Below are positions 19,101 through 27,070 of a stretch of DNA of 64,000 nt, in pieces. Source of the stretch: JACVRM01 sp963839815 (GTDB lineage Bacteria; Actinomycetota; Thermoleophilia; Gaiellales; Gaiellaceae); assembly GCA_963839815.1 (NCBI GenBank), contig CAWIWF010000005.1, positions 1-64,000 of the forward strand, given 5' to 3'. Numbering within the stretch: the first letter of the stretch is position 1; each line of letters begins with the position of its first letter. A program made the position numbers and the translations under genes. Below the pieces are notes generated by a model. It saw only the letters and a list, made by a program, of their open reading frames with translations. It had not been told where the DNA came from and did not search any database.

Positions 19101-20240
19101 ATGGGTGGGGACGAGCGCAGCGGCGAGGCGGGCTGGGGCGCGAGCGCACCGTGGTCGCTCGGCCTCGAGGAGGAGCTCATGCTCGTCCGCGACGACACGC
19201 TGCTACTCGAGCCGCGCGCCGCCGAGGTGATCGACGCCGCTGCGGCGCTCGAGCTCGAGGGCGAGGCCAAGAAGGAGCTCTTCGCCAGCGTCCTCGAGCT
19301 CACGACCGGCATCTGCGACGGCGCCGCACAAGCAGGCGAGCGGCTCGGCGCGCTGCGGGAGGCGGTCGGAGCCCTGGCGCGTGAGCGGGGCCTCCTGCTC
19401 GTCGCGACCGGCACGCATCCGGTCAGCCGCCCGGAGGAGCAGCCGATCGCCGACGAGGAGCGCTACCGGGTGTTCGTCGACTATGCGGGTGTCTCGGCGC
19501 GCCGCCAGGGCGTCAACGGCCTGCACGTGCATGTCGGCATGCCCGACGCGGACACTTGTCACCGGGCGCTCGAAGGCGCACTGCAGTGGCTGCCGGTGGT
19601 GCTCGCACTCTCCGCGAACTCGCCGTATGTGGCCGGCGAGGAGACCGGGCTGGCGTCGAACCGCGCGGAGGTGCTCGCGCAGTTGCCGCGCAGTGCCGCG
19701 CCGCCCGCCTTCCGGAGCATGGGGGAGTGGCAGGCGTTCGTCGACCGGCTCGTCCGCGTCGGCCTGATCCCGGACTACACGATGCTGTGGTGGGACATCC
19801 GTCCCCACCCGCGGTTCGGGACGCTCGAGGTGCGGATGCCCGACCAGCCCACGAGCGTCGGGCGGTCGGCGGCGCTGGCGGCGCTCGTCCAGGCGCTGGT
19901 CGTCACGGCTGCCCGGGGCGCGCCGGTCGCCTACGACCCGCCGGGCCGCGCCGTCTACCTGCAGAACCGCTGGGCGGCGCTGCGGCGGGGGCTCGACGCT
20001 GAGCTGCTGCACCCGGCGGCGGAGCGGCTCGCGCCCGCGCGGGAGCTCGCCCGGGAGCTCGTCGAGCTGGTGGAGCCGGTCGCCAACGAGCTCGGCTCGG
20101 CGTCGCTGGTCGCCGCGCTCGACCTCGGCCGCACCGAGGGGGAGGAGCAACTCGCGGTCGGTCGTACCGAGGGTCTCACGGCCGTCGTGCGCGACCTGGC
20201 CCACCGGACGGTCGCGGCCACCGCGCGTGTTCGCGACTAG
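19101..20240 (+). CDS. Carboxylate-amine ligase of the GCS2 (YbdK/EgtA-like) family
   Basis: ATP-dependent ligase of the glutamate-cysteine ligase type 2 family (379 aa). The N-terminal signature SLGLEEELMLV and the histidine motif GVNGLHVHVGMPD are intact, and ELTTGICDGAAQAGERLGAL and WWDIRPHPRFGTLEVRMPD match the family core. YbdK makes gamma-glutamylcysteine weakly, while EgtA does so for ergothioneine; which applies here is unclear. ATG 19101 is used. An HMA protein and a SigR-like sigma factor lie nearby, a loosely thiol/metal-stress context. Confidence 0.85.
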   Translation: MGGDERSGEAGWGASAPWSLGLEEELMLVRDDTLLLEPRAAEVIDAAAALELEGEAKKELFASVLELTTGICDGAAQAGERLGALREAVGALARERGLLLVATGTHPVSRPEEQPIADEERYRVFVDYAGVSARRQGVNGLHVHVGMPDADTCHRALEGALQWLPVVLALSANSPYVAGEETGLASNRAEVLAQLPRSAAPPAFRSMGEWQAFVDRLVRVGLIPDYTMLWWDIRPHPRFGTLEVRMPDQPTSVGRSAALAALVQALVVTAARGAPVAYDPPGRAVYLQNRWAALRRGLDAELLHPAAERLAPARELARELVELVEPVANELGSASLVAALDLGRTEGEEQLAVGRTEGLTAVVRDLAHRTVAATARVRD

Positions 20241-20249
20241 GCTAGGCCC

Positions 20250-20468
20250 GTGGTCGAGCGCACCGAGACCCTGCAGGTGAGCGGCATCCGCTGCGAGCGC
20301 TGCGTGAACCGCCTGGCCGCTTCCCTGAAGCAGGAGGAGGGCCTGGTCTCGGCGTTCGCCAATCTCATGGGCCAGGTGACCCTCTCGTGGGACGAGGAGG
20401 TCACCGACCGAGACACGCTGGTCGCCGCCATGAGCCAAGCCGGCTTCCGAGAGCAACAGCCGGTCTAG
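20250..20468 (+). CDS. Heavy-metal-associated (HMA) domain protein
   Basis: 72-residue ferredoxin-like metal-binding protein starting GTG 20250, 9 bp after the GCS2 gene. The metal site is RCERC in VSGIRCERCVNRLAAS, followed by the standard pattern SAFANLMGQVTLSWDEE and ending MSQAGFREQQPV. It is a CopZ-like stand-alone chaperone by size. The usual metal-site motif is GMTCxxC; here Gly-Ile-Arg-Cys-Glu-Arg-Cys, so copper specificity is not certain. No P-type ATPase is adjacent. Confidence 0.8.
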   Translation: MVERTETLQVSGIRCERCVNRLAASLKQEEGLVSAFANLMGQVTLSWDEEVTDRDTLVAAMSQAGFREQQPV

Positions 20469-20513
20469 GCAGCTCCCGCGAAGGAACGGCGCTGCGCCCG
20501 GGTGGGAGCACGT

Positions 20514-20870
20514 CTTCACACGGACAGTGCATGTAAAGAGGCGCGTCGACCAACGCAGCGCTGATCCGCGGCCGGCCGCGAGGCCGCGACAACCCACGGC
20601 CCATCGACGTCAGCCACCGATCGCCGAGGGTGGGCTCGGCCGGCCGCAAGCACAGCGCGGCTCCGGCATGGGACTTGAGGAGCGTCGACCCAGGGTCTTT
20701 ACATGGACAGTCCATGTAAAGAAGGCGCGCGCACGACCACGCAGCTGACTCCGCCCGAGAAGCTGCGATACCCGGCGTTTGACGTCAGCCACCGATCGCC
20801 GAAGGCCGGCTCCGCCGGCCGCAGGCACAGCGCGGCTCCGGCGCGTCTGATGAACGAGGGGGCCCACGGG
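20514..20870. repeat. Imperfect tandem duplication of a 183-bp noncoding unit
   Basis: Unit 1 (20514-20696) and unit 2 (20697 to about 20870) begin with the same 25-bp element (CTTYACAYGGACAGTSCATG then TAAAG). They also share GTCAGCCACCGATCGCCGA and, further on, GCACAGCGCGGCTCCGGC. The middle of each unit has diverged. No plausible protein is encoded; long minus-strand frames through it are repeat translation. The whole gap 20469-21023 (555 bp) has no gene otherwise. Confidence 0.75.
20697..20721. repeat. Perfect 25-bp palindrome
   Basis: CTTTACATGGAC - A - GTCCATGTAAAG: 12-bp perfect arms around one base. An imperfect copy (CTTCACACGGAC - A - GTGCATGTAAAG) sits at 20514-20538. The A/T-rich arms stand out from the GC-rich surroundings. 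It could be a protein-binding site, a recombination end or an RNA hairpin. Confidence 0.7.
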
Positions 20871-20891
20871 GGAAACCGGGTTTCCCCCGTG
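20865..20891. terminator. Palindrome CACGGGGGAAACC-G-GGTTTCCCCCGTG
   Basis: Thirteen perfect base pairs around a single G, at the end of the second 183-bp unit. Such a structure would fold as a hairpin in RNA of either strand and may terminate transcripts entering the gap, but its repeat setting leaves other roles open. Confidence 0.45.
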
Positions 20892-20943
20892 TGAGCGAGC
20901 TCCTTGCGAGCGCTGGGCCGGGTTCTCCCCGTGAAGCGAGCAC

Positions 20944-20964
20944 TCCCGCGGCGGTGCCGCGGGA
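20944..20964 (+). promoter_or_regulatory. Hairpin before the sigma-factor gene
   Basis: TCCCGCGGC - GGT - GCCGCGGGA (9-bp stem) followed 18 bp later by TTTT. It is 60 bp upstream of the GTG of the sigma factor, so it is either a terminator for upstream transcription or part of a leader. Confidence 0.4.
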
Positions 20965-21023
20965 ATGCCACGCGGTTTGCGGGCGTTTTGTGCCTTCGTG
21001 AGCGTGATGCTAGGTTCGGTCCG

Positions 21024-21608
21024 GTGGGCGAGGTCTCGGGGGAGCATGCTCGGCAGCTCGCGGAGGACGCCCGCGGGCGGGTCCGCTTCGAGGAGGAGGC
21101 CCTCGATCTCGCCGAGCAGGTCTACCAGGTCGCACGGCGGCTGGTGGGTTCCCGTGAGGAGGCCGAGGACCTGATGCAGGAGGCCTACGCGCGCGCGTTC
21201 CGCAGCTGGCGCTCCTACCAGCCGGGCACGAATCTCCGCGCGTGGCTGCTTCGGATCATGACCAACCTGAACATCGACCGGGCCAGAGCCCGAAGCCGGC
21301 GCCCGCAGACGCAGCCGCTGGAGGAGGGCGACTACTACCTCTACAACCAGCTCGCCGGCTCGGGTGGCGACACGCAGCCGGACGAGGAGGAGCGCGTGCT
21401 CGCCCGGCTGTCGCAGGACAACGTCGTCACCGCTCTGGCCGACCTCTCGCACGACTTCCGCGACGTGGTCGTGCTCGTCGACATCGGCGGCTTCGCCTAC
21501 GCCGAGGCTGCGCAGATCCTCGACATCCCGGTCGGCACCGTCATGTCGAGGCTGCATCGTGGGCGCAGGGCGCTGAAGCGCCAGCTGGCTGAGGAGGCGA
21601 CGGAGTGA
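21024..21608 (+). CDS. ECF RNA polymerase sigma factor (SigR/SigH-like)
   Basis: Directs RNA polymerase to a stress regulon. Region 2 is visible as ARRLVGSREEAEDLMQEAYA and RAWLLRIMTNLNIDRARARS, region 4 as FRDVVVLVDIGGFAYAEAAQ and IPVGTVMSRLHRGRRALKRQ. The start is GTG 21024; the frame is open further up but that is repeat DNA. 194 residues. The stop overlaps the start of a zinc anti-sigma gene, the usual SigR-RsrA arrangement, which in actinobacteria answers thiol-oxidative stress. Confidence 0.88.
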   Translation: MGEVSGEHARQLAEDARGRVRFEEEALDLAEQVYQVARRLVGSREEAEDLMQEAYARAFRSWRSYQPGTNLRAWLLRIMTNLNIDRARARSRRPQTQPLEEGDYYLYNQLAGSGGDTQPDEEERVLARLSQDNVVTALADLSHDFRDVVVLVDIGGFAYAEAAQILDIPVGTVMSRLHRGRRALKRQLAEEATE

Positions 21609-21850
21609 TGCACTGCGGAGGAGACGACGATCCGTGCGCGCGCTGCGAGAAGATGCTGCAGCCGTACCTCGACCGGGAGCTGACCCCGGGCGAACGGGCC
21701 GAGGCCGAGCTGCATCTCGACCGGTGCGAGTACTGCAAGCGGCGCTACGTCTTCGAGGAGCGCCTGCGAATGTTCGTGCGCCAGGCCGTGGTGGAACCGA
21801 TCTCGCCGGCGCTGGTGCAGCGTCTGGCGGCCCTGCGGCTGGAGCTCTAG
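21608..21850 (+). CDS. Zinc-binding anti-sigma factor (RsrA/mycothiol-system type)
   Basis: 80-residue ZAS-family protein that should sequester the sigma factor encoded just upstream. From ATG 21608 the Cys/His set is Cys3, Cys10, Cys13 and the core His36-x3-Cys40-x2-Cys43 (HLDRCEYC). In RsrA oxidation of such cysteines releases zinc and the sigma factor. ATG overlaps the sigma stop (GTGATG), giving translational coupling and balanced amounts. A GTG at 21605 is an alternative start. Confidence 0.87.
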   Translation: MHCGGDDDPCARCEKMLQPYLDRELTPGERAEAELHLDRCEYCKRRYVFEERLRMFVRQAVVEPISPALVQRLAALRLEL

Positions 21851-21851
21851 C

Positions 21852-22538
21852 TCAGCAACCGCCGACGCTGGCCGGACCGACGATGACGATGAGCTTGCGT
21901 GGCTCGTTGCCGCCGGGGAGCGGCTTGGTCGGCACGCACAGCTCGTTTGCGAGGCGCTCGGCGAGCGGCTGCGCCGCTGGCGGGTAGTACACCGCCGTCT
22001 CCGGGTAGTCGAACCGCGTTGCGCGGGCGACGCGCTCGACCCGGTATGCCATGGAGGCGACCCGGTCGGCGATGCGGCGCGTGTAGTTGATGTCGCCGGA
22101 GCCGTTCAGGACGTCGACCTGGACGCGCCAGGGCGGGGGCAGGCTCGCGGCGGCCTCGCGCTCGCCCGCGCGCTGCCCGCCGGTCAGGCGCGGGACGGCG
22201 ATCACCGCTGCGACGGCGATGACGAGGGCGACGACGGCTCCGACGGTGGCAACGAGGCGCCGCCTGGTCGTCTCAGGCGCGCGCGGCGGCAGCGGCCGGC
22301 CGGCGAGCTCCAGCGCCTCGTGGTGGTCGAGCCCGAGCGCCGTCGCGTAGATCGACGCGGCCGCGGTGGCGTGATTCGGGGAGCGGAATCGATAGAGCCG
22401 CCCCTCCTCGAGCCACGTGACCTCGTCCGAGCTGAGTGCAGCACGTGCCGCTGCCTCGGCGCGAGAGAGGCCGCGGCGCTCACGCGCGAGCTCGAGCGGT
22501 GACTCCTCGCCTGAGAGGCTCGCGAGCTCGGTTGGCAC
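21852..22538 (-). CDS. Membrane protein with HTH (RodZ/HTH_25-like) and LytR_C domains
   Basis: 228 residues from GTG 22538. Residues 14-80 form an XRE-type helix-turn-helix (LELARERRGLSRAEAAARAA, EVTWLEEGRLYRF). A single membrane segment follows at about 94-118 (LVATVGAVVALVIAVAAVIA). The extracytoplasmic part is a LytR_C domain: VQVDVLNGSGDINYTRRIAD, then VERVARATRFDYPETAVYYP. This cytoplasmic-HTH, outside-LytR_C layout resembles RodZ-like envelope proteins and suggests a cell-wall role. It is the last gene of the minus-strand set that includes the nucleotidyltransferase. Confidence 0.72.
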   Translation of the reverse strand: MPTELASLSGEESPLELARERRGLSRAEAAARAALSSDEVTWLEEGRLYRFRSPNHATAAASIYATALGLDHHEALELAGRPLPPRAPETTRRRLVATVGAVVALVIAVAAVIAVPRLTGGQRAGEREAAASLPPPWRVQVDVLNGSGDINYTRRIADRVASMAYRVERVARATRFDYPETAVYYPPAAQPLAERLANELCVPTKPLPGGNEPRKLIVIVGPASVGGC

Positions 22539-22550
22539 TCATCGAGCGAA

Positions 22551-23075
22551 TCATTCACTGTGCATCGGCCGGAACCTCTCCGGGAGTTGAGCGGGAGTGT
22601 CGACGTCGCCAGGCGCGCCGAGGTCGTCGCAGGGCACCTCGACGGCGCTCAGACGGCGGGCGCCTTCGTCGGGCACGCGGCTCCAGGCCGAGCGCGCGAG
22701 GAGCACCGGATGGCTCCGGGCACCGCCGTAGGTGGCGGCGAGTACCTCTCCGCCGGCGTCTCGCCAGGCTGCGATCACCCGGTCGACGGCCGCGGGTGCG
22801 AGGTCGGGGCCGTCGGCCAGGATGACGACCGCGGCCTCGGCGTCGACAGAGAGCGCCGCCAGGCCGCAGCGCAGGGACGCCCCCGGGCCGCGCGCCCACT
22901 CGGGGCACTGCACGATGTGCGCGTCGACCTCGACCGGGTGCGCGCCCGTGACGACGATGAGGTCGTCGGCAGCGCTCTGGCGCACCCTCGCAAGCACCTC
23001 CGGGAGCAGGAGCGCCTGCTTGGGCGCCCCGAACCGGCGCGCCTCACCCGCGGCGAGCACCACCGCGGCGATCAC
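22551..23075 (-). CDS. MobA/MocA-like nucleotidyltransferase
   Basis: NTP transferase fold, 174 residues. The N-terminal nucleotide loop AAVVLAAGEARRFGAPKQAL is diagnostic. ILADGPDLAPAAVDRVIAAW carries the metal-binding Asp region, and YGGARSHPVLLARSAWSRV matches the MocA/MobA C-terminal part. GTG 23075 overlaps the cyclophilin stop. Because a molybdenum hydroxylase operon lies just upstream on the same strand, cytidylyl transfer to molybdopterin is the best guess, although the protein is shorter than typical MocA (about 190-200). Confidence 0.72.
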   Translation of the reverse strand: MIAAVVLAAGEARRFGAPKQALLLPEVLARVRQSAADDLIVVTGAHPVEVDAHIVQCPEWARGPGASLRCGLAALSVDAEAAVVILADGPDLAPAAVDRVIAAWRDAGGEVLAATYGGARSHPVLLARSAWSRVPDEGARRLSAVEVPCDDLGAPGDVDTPAQLPERFRPMHSE

Positions 23076-23728
23076 TCCCGGACGGTCACGCTCCGGATGA
23101 GCACCGTCTGCGTCGGCTGCTCGCTCGCGTCGCCGAGCGTGCCGATGCGCTCGACCACCTCGAGCCCCTCAGTCACCTCGCCGACGACCGCGTAGTCCGG
23201 CGGCAGCCCGATGTCGTCGCCGGTGACGACGAAGAACTGGCTGCCCGAGGTCCCCGCGGGCTCGAGGCCGGTCTTGGCCATGGCGACCACGCCCTTGGTG
23301 TAGGCGGTGTCGGCCGGCGGCTTGTCGACGGTGCTGTACCCCGGGCCTCCCGAGCCCGTGGCCGTGGGATCGCCACCCTGGATGACGAACCCGGGGACGA
23401 TGCGGTGGAAGATCGTGCCGTCGTAGAAGCCGTTCTCGGCCAGCTTCACCAGCGAGGCAGCCGTGTTCGGAGCGGTCTCGGGATCGAGCGCGACGGTGAA
23501 GGTGCCGCAGTTCGTCGAGAAGACGAGCTCTGGGCGCGCGCCGGCATCCAGCGGATCCTCCGGCGCCTTCTGCCCGCCGGCCGGCTTCGGCCCGGGCCTC
23601 TCCACCTCGTCGCATCCGTCGGTCGCGGCCACGGTCGTCTCCCCTCCGCCGTCGCCGGCGTCGTCGTCTCCGCCGCAGGCGGCGCCTCCGAGCAGCAGCA
23701 CGAGGACGAGAAGCATGCGGGCGGCCAT
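23072..23728 (-). CDS. Lipoprotein cyclophilin-type peptidyl-prolyl isomerase
   Basis: Extracytoplasmic PPIase, 218 residues from ATG 23728. A short signal with lipobox LLGGAAC gives a lipid-anchored Cys at residue 18. A Gly/Asp/Thr-rich linker follows and then a cyclophilin domain with NGFYDGTIFHRIVPGFVIQG and SGSQFFVVTGDD, matching the catalytic FHR and FF segments. It probably assists folding of exported proteins. The open frame runs far upstream of the ATG but is not coding. Confidence 0.9.
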   Translation of the reverse strand: MAARMLLVLVLLLGGAACGGDDDAGDGGGETTVAATDGCDEVERPGPKPAGGQKAPEDPLDAGARPELVFSTNCGTFTVALDPETAPNTAASLVKLAENGFYDGTIFHRIVPGFVIQGGDPTATGSGGPGYSTVDKPPADTAYTKGVVAMAKTGLEPAGTSGSQFFVVTGDDIGLPPDYAVVGEVTEGLEVVERIGTLGDASEQPTQTVLIRSVTVRE

Positions 23729-23825
23729 CGGCGGCCGATCGTAGCGACACGCCGCGGCTGACCTCGTGGCTGAGGCGCCGCGCCGCCGCGAAGAGTTCGA
23801 GTCAGGCGACGCCGCGGTGGCGTGA

Positions 23826-23848
23826 CCTCGTGGCTGACAGCCACGAGG
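23826..23848 (-). terminator. Hairpin downstream of the molybdenum hydroxylase operon
   Basis: CCTCGTGGCT - GAC - AGCCACGAGG, a perfect 10-bp stem about 95 bp past the stop of the FAD subunit gene. GACCTCGTGGCTGA also occurs about 64 bp away as a direct repeat. The surrounding 215-bp gap (23729-23943) has no gene. Confidence 0.5.
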
Positions 23849-23943
23849 ATTGGTAGGCGGACCGTCACCGGCTGTGGTGCCCGTGGCCGTGCGCGCTCGC
23901 TCAGGCCCGCGCCCGCCGCCGCCCGGAGTCGACTGCGCGGGTG

Positions 23944-24783
23944 CTACGTGCCGAGCGTCGCGCGGGCACGGCGGACGAGCGCGTGGGCGATCTCGACCTT
24001 GTACGCCGTCCCGGCCAGCGGCGTCGCCTGCTCCAGCTCGTCCTCGCCTCCCAGCAGCCACGGCACGGGTGCGACGCCGGCGAGCCCGAACCGGATCGCG
24101 TCGCCCGTCCGTGCGGCGGCCACGCCGACGAGCGGGAACGCCCAGCGGCGCCGATCCATCGCCTTCAGGTAGACGCTGGCGTCCGGCCGGGGCACGTCGA
24201 AGTCGAGCATCAGCTCGTCGGGAGCGAGCGTGACCAGGTCGCGGTCGTCGTCCGTCGGCAGCCGGTAGAGCTCGTCGAGCGGCAGCTCGCGCTTCGTCGT
24301 CCGCACCGTCGCGCCGAGCGCGAGCAGCGCCGCGGCCGGGTCGGATGGGTGCGCCGAGGCGCATCGGTCGTTACCGAAGATCGCATGCTCGCGGTGCTCA
24401 CCGGCGCGCGCATGACAGCGCTCGCCGCCGTGGAGGAAGCACGGGTACTTGAGCCGCCAGTACCAGCAGCGCGTCGCCTGGCGGAGGTTGCCGCCGATCG
24501 TCCCCATCGCGCGCAGCTGCGGCGAGGCGGCCAGGCGGCAGGCCTCGCGCAGCGCGTCCGGGATCGAGTCGTCGTGCTCGAGCTGCGCCAGCGTCGTGCC
24601 CGCTCCGATGGTCGTCCCGTCGACACCGCGCGGGACTGCCCGCGAGAGGTCGACGAGCGTGTCGGCGCGCACGATGCCGTCGCGGAGCAGGGGCACGAGC
24701 TCCGTGCCGCCCGCGAGCGCCACCGAGCCGTTGCCGAGGCTCGAGACCGCCTCGCGTGGCGTCTCAGGCCGGAGGAGCCTCAA
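23944..24783 (-). CDS. Molybdenum hydroxylase FAD-binding subunit (CoxM/XdhB-like)
   Basis: Middle subunit that passes electrons between the iron-sulfur clusters and FAD, 279 residues. VALAGGTELVPLLRDGIV (FAD pyrophosphate loop), IGAGTTLAQLEHDD and SPQLRAMGTIGGNLRQATRC (second FAD motif) are characteristic. The segment RCWYWRLKYPCFLHGGERCH is Cys-rich, as in subunits related to 4-hydroxybenzoyl-CoA reductase/HcrB, where an insert holds an extra [4Fe-4S] cluster. The start is TTG 24783 inside the end of the upstream gene (20-bp overlap); no better in-frame start precedes the FAD loop. Confidence 0.85.
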   Translation of the reverse strand: MRLLRPETPREAVSSLGNGSVALAGGTELVPLLRDGIVRADTLVDLSRAVPRGVDGTTIGAGTTLAQLEHDDSIPDALREACRLAASPQLRAMGTIGGNLRQATRCWYWRLKYPCFLHGGERCHARAGEHREHAIFGNDRCASAHPSDPAAALLALGATVRTTKRELPLDELYRLPTDDDRDLVTLAPDELMLDFDVPRPDASVYLKAMDRRRWAFPLVGVAAARTGDAIRFGLAGVAPVPWLLGGEDELEQATPLAGTAYKVEIAHALVRRARATLGT

Positions 24784-27070
24784 CCGTGTCCCGTGTCCGC
24801 TCGCGCGCCTCGCGCAGCGCGCGCAGCATCTCCTCGCGTGTCACCGGCAGCGAGCGCACGTCCGCGCCCGTCGCATCCCGGATCGCGTTGGCGATCGCTG
24901 CCGACGTCGGGATGATCGGCGGCTCGCCGAGGCCCTTCGAGCCCAGGTTGGTCAGGTGCGCGTCCGGCTCGTCGACGAAGTCGGCGACGATCTCCGGCAC
25001 GTCGGCGATCGTCGGCAGCTTGTAGGCGTCGAGCGTACGGGTCAGCACGTCCCCGGTGCGCGGATCGTTCAGCCGCTGCTCCGACAGCGTGTGGCCGAGG
25101 CCCTGGATGATCCCGCCCTCGACCTGGCTGCGAGCGCCCAGCGGGTTGATCACGCGGCCGACGTCGTGGATCGCGGCGATCCGGTCGACGCGCACCTCGC
25201 CCGTCTCGATGTCGACGGCGACTTCCGCCACCTGGACGCCGAAGGTGAGCACGCGCATGCCCGCCGGGTTCGGCCCGCGGGCGCCCTTGCCGAGGATCTG
25301 GCCGTCGTCGAGCAGCCCGGTGACGTCGGTGATCGGCCAGGAGCCGCCGTCTGCCGAGACGATGTTCCCGCCCCTGAGCGAGAGCACGCGCTCCTCGAGG
25401 TGGTGGCGCTGGGCGGCGATCTCGATCAGCTGCCGGGCCGCGTCCGCGGCCGCCGCGCGCACGGCCGGGCCCATGCTCGGCGTCGTCGAGGAGCCGGCCG
25501 CGATCGACGCGTAGGGCCCGCGGGCCGAGTCGCCGAGCGAGACCTCGACGGCGTCCAGCGGCAGGCCCAGCTCCTCGGCGGCGATCTGCGCCATCGCCGT
25601 GCGGGTGCCGGTGCCGATGTCCTGCATCGCCGTGATCACCTGCGCCCGCCCGTCGGAGCCGAGGCGCACCCAGGCGTACGACGGCGGCCCGCCGCCGCCG
25701 AACCAGACCTGGCTGGCAAGCCCGACGCCGTGGCGCCACGGGCCTTGCGAGCGGCCGCGGACCTCGTCGCCGCGTGCCCAGTGCTCCTCGGCCCGGCGGT
25801 AGCACTCGAGCAGCTGCTTCGAGGAGAAGGGACGTTCGTCGCTCGCGTCGTGGTCGGAGTGGTTGCGGCGCCGGAGCTCGAGCGGGTCGAGGTCGAGTCG
25901 CGCGGCCAGCTCGTCCAGCAGGCACTCGAGCCCGAACGTCCCTTCGACGAATCCGGGCGCGCGGAACGCCGCGTTCGGAGCGGTGTTGATCCGCGCCCCC
26001 AGCTCGGTCGTGCGCACGTTGGGGCAGGCGTAGAGGAGCTGCATCGGCCCGGCCGTGCTCGGCGAGAAGCCGGAGTAGCCGACCGCGTTGACGAACTCGC
26101 CGCCGAGCGCTGTCAGCGTCCCGTCCGAGCGTGCGCCGACCACGAGGCGCTGGATGGTGCCGTTGCGGTTTCCCGCGGCCAGGTTCTCCTCGCGCCGGTC
26201 GAGGGCGCAGCGGACGGGCCGGCCCGTCTGGCGCGCGAACGCGGCGGCGACGAACGCGTCGGTGCGCGCGCCGTTCTTGGCGCCGAAACCGCCGCCCATG
26301 TACTCGCACACGACCCGAACCCGGTTCGGCGGGAGGTCAAATGTGTCGGCGAGCGTCCTGCGGACGCCCCAGATGTGCTGCGTGGACGTGTAGAGCTCCA
26401 GCGTCTCGCCTTCCCAGCGCGCGACGGACTGGTGGGTCTCGAGCGCGTTGTGGAGCACGACCTGGGTGCGGTACTCGGCCTCGACGACCACGTCGGCCTC
26501 GGCGAGGCCCCGGTCGAGGTCGCCGCGCGCGTAGCTCGACGGCTCGCTGACGAACTCCTCGCGGCTCACCGCCTCGTCCGGGTCGAGGAGCGGCTGGAGC
26601 ACCTCCCAGTCCACGATGACGAGCGCCGCAGCCGCGTCCGCCTGCTCCTGCGTGTCGGCCGCGACGGCCGCGACGGGAGCGCCGACGAACCCCACCCTGG
26701 CTGTGAGCGCGCGGTCTGCGCCAGCGCCGACGAGGCGCGACTGCGACGACGGATCGTGCAGCTCGGATGGCACGAGCACGCCGCGCACTCCGGGTGCCGC
26801 AAGCGCAGCGTCGAGACCGATGCTGAGGACTCGTGCACGCGCGTGCGGACTGCGGACGACGGCGGCGTGGAGCATGCCCGGGAAGGTGATGTCGGCGGTG
26901 TAGCGCGCCTCTCCTCGCGCACGCTGGAGGCCGTCGATGCGGGGCGCGGGGCGGCCGACGACCTCGAGCGGGCCGGCCGGCCACTGGTCGAGCGCGTCCT
27001 CCTCGACCACGATCCACTGCTCCGTGTAGTTGCCCTCGACCTCCTTCTCGGTGCGGATCAGTCGCGCCAC
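24764..27070 (-). CDS. Molybdenum hydroxylase large (Mo-cofactor) subunit, xanthine dehydrogenase family
   Basis: 768-residue catalytic subunit. GTG 27070 (VARLIRTEKEVEGNYTEQ) overlaps the iron-sulfur gene by 13 bp. Cofactor-contact motifs are intact: YTSTQHIWGVRRTLADTFDL, EYMGGGFGAKNGARTDAFV, NTAPNAAFRAPGFVEGTFG, and the conserved active-site Glu in SKGLGEPPIIPTSAAIANAI. The CO-dehydrogenase form I loop (AYRCSFR) is absent; AAFRAPGF indicates an aldehyde/purine/aromatic-type hydroxylase. The substrate is unknown. Confidence 0.9.
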   Translation of the reverse strand: MARLIRTEKEVEGNYTEQWIVVEEDALDQWPAGPLEVVGRPAPRIDGLQRARGEARYTADITFPGMLHAAVVRSPHARARVLSIGLDAALAAPGVRGVLVPSELHDPSSQSRLVGAGADRALTARVGFVGAPVAAVAADTQEQADAAAALVIVDWEVLQPLLDPDEAVSREEFVSEPSSYARGDLDRGLAEADVVVEAEYRTQVVLHNALETHQSVARWEGETLELYTSTQHIWGVRRTLADTFDLPPNRVRVVCEYMGGGFGAKNGARTDAFVAAAFARQTGRPVRCALDRREENLAAGNRNGTIQRLVVGARSDGTLTALGGEFVNAVGYSGFSPSTAGPMQLLYACPNVRTTELGARINTAPNAAFRAPGFVEGTFGLECLLDELAARLDLDPLELRRRNHSDHDASDERPFSSKQLLECYRRAEEHWARGDEVRGRSQGPWRHGVGLASQVWFGGGGPPSYAWVRLGSDGRAQVITAMQDIGTGTRTAMAQIAAEELGLPLDAVEVSLGDSARGPYASIAAGSSTTPSMGPAVRAAAADAARQLIEIAAQRHHLEERVLSLRGGNIVSADGGSWPITDVTGLLDDGQILGKGARGPNPAGMRVLTFGVQVAEVAVDIETGEVRVDRIAAIHDVGRVINPLGARSQVEGGIIQGLGHTLSEQRLNDPRTGDVLTRTLDAYKLPTIADVPEIVADFVDEPDAHLTNLGSKGLGEPPIIPTSAAIANAIRDATGADVRSLPVTREEMLRALREARERTRDTVEAPPA

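Noticed and set aside
20514..20891. An insertion sequence
   Set aside because: No transposase frame and no clear terminal repeats with target duplications; called a repeat only.
20610..21557. Long minus-strand frame across the repeat block and the sigma-factor gene
   Set aside because: It is antisense to the sigma factor and then translation of repeats; no start signal.
24764..27070. Carbon monoxide dehydrogenase large subunit
   Set aside because: The form I active-site loop AYRCSFR is missing; the matching region reads AAFRAPGF.
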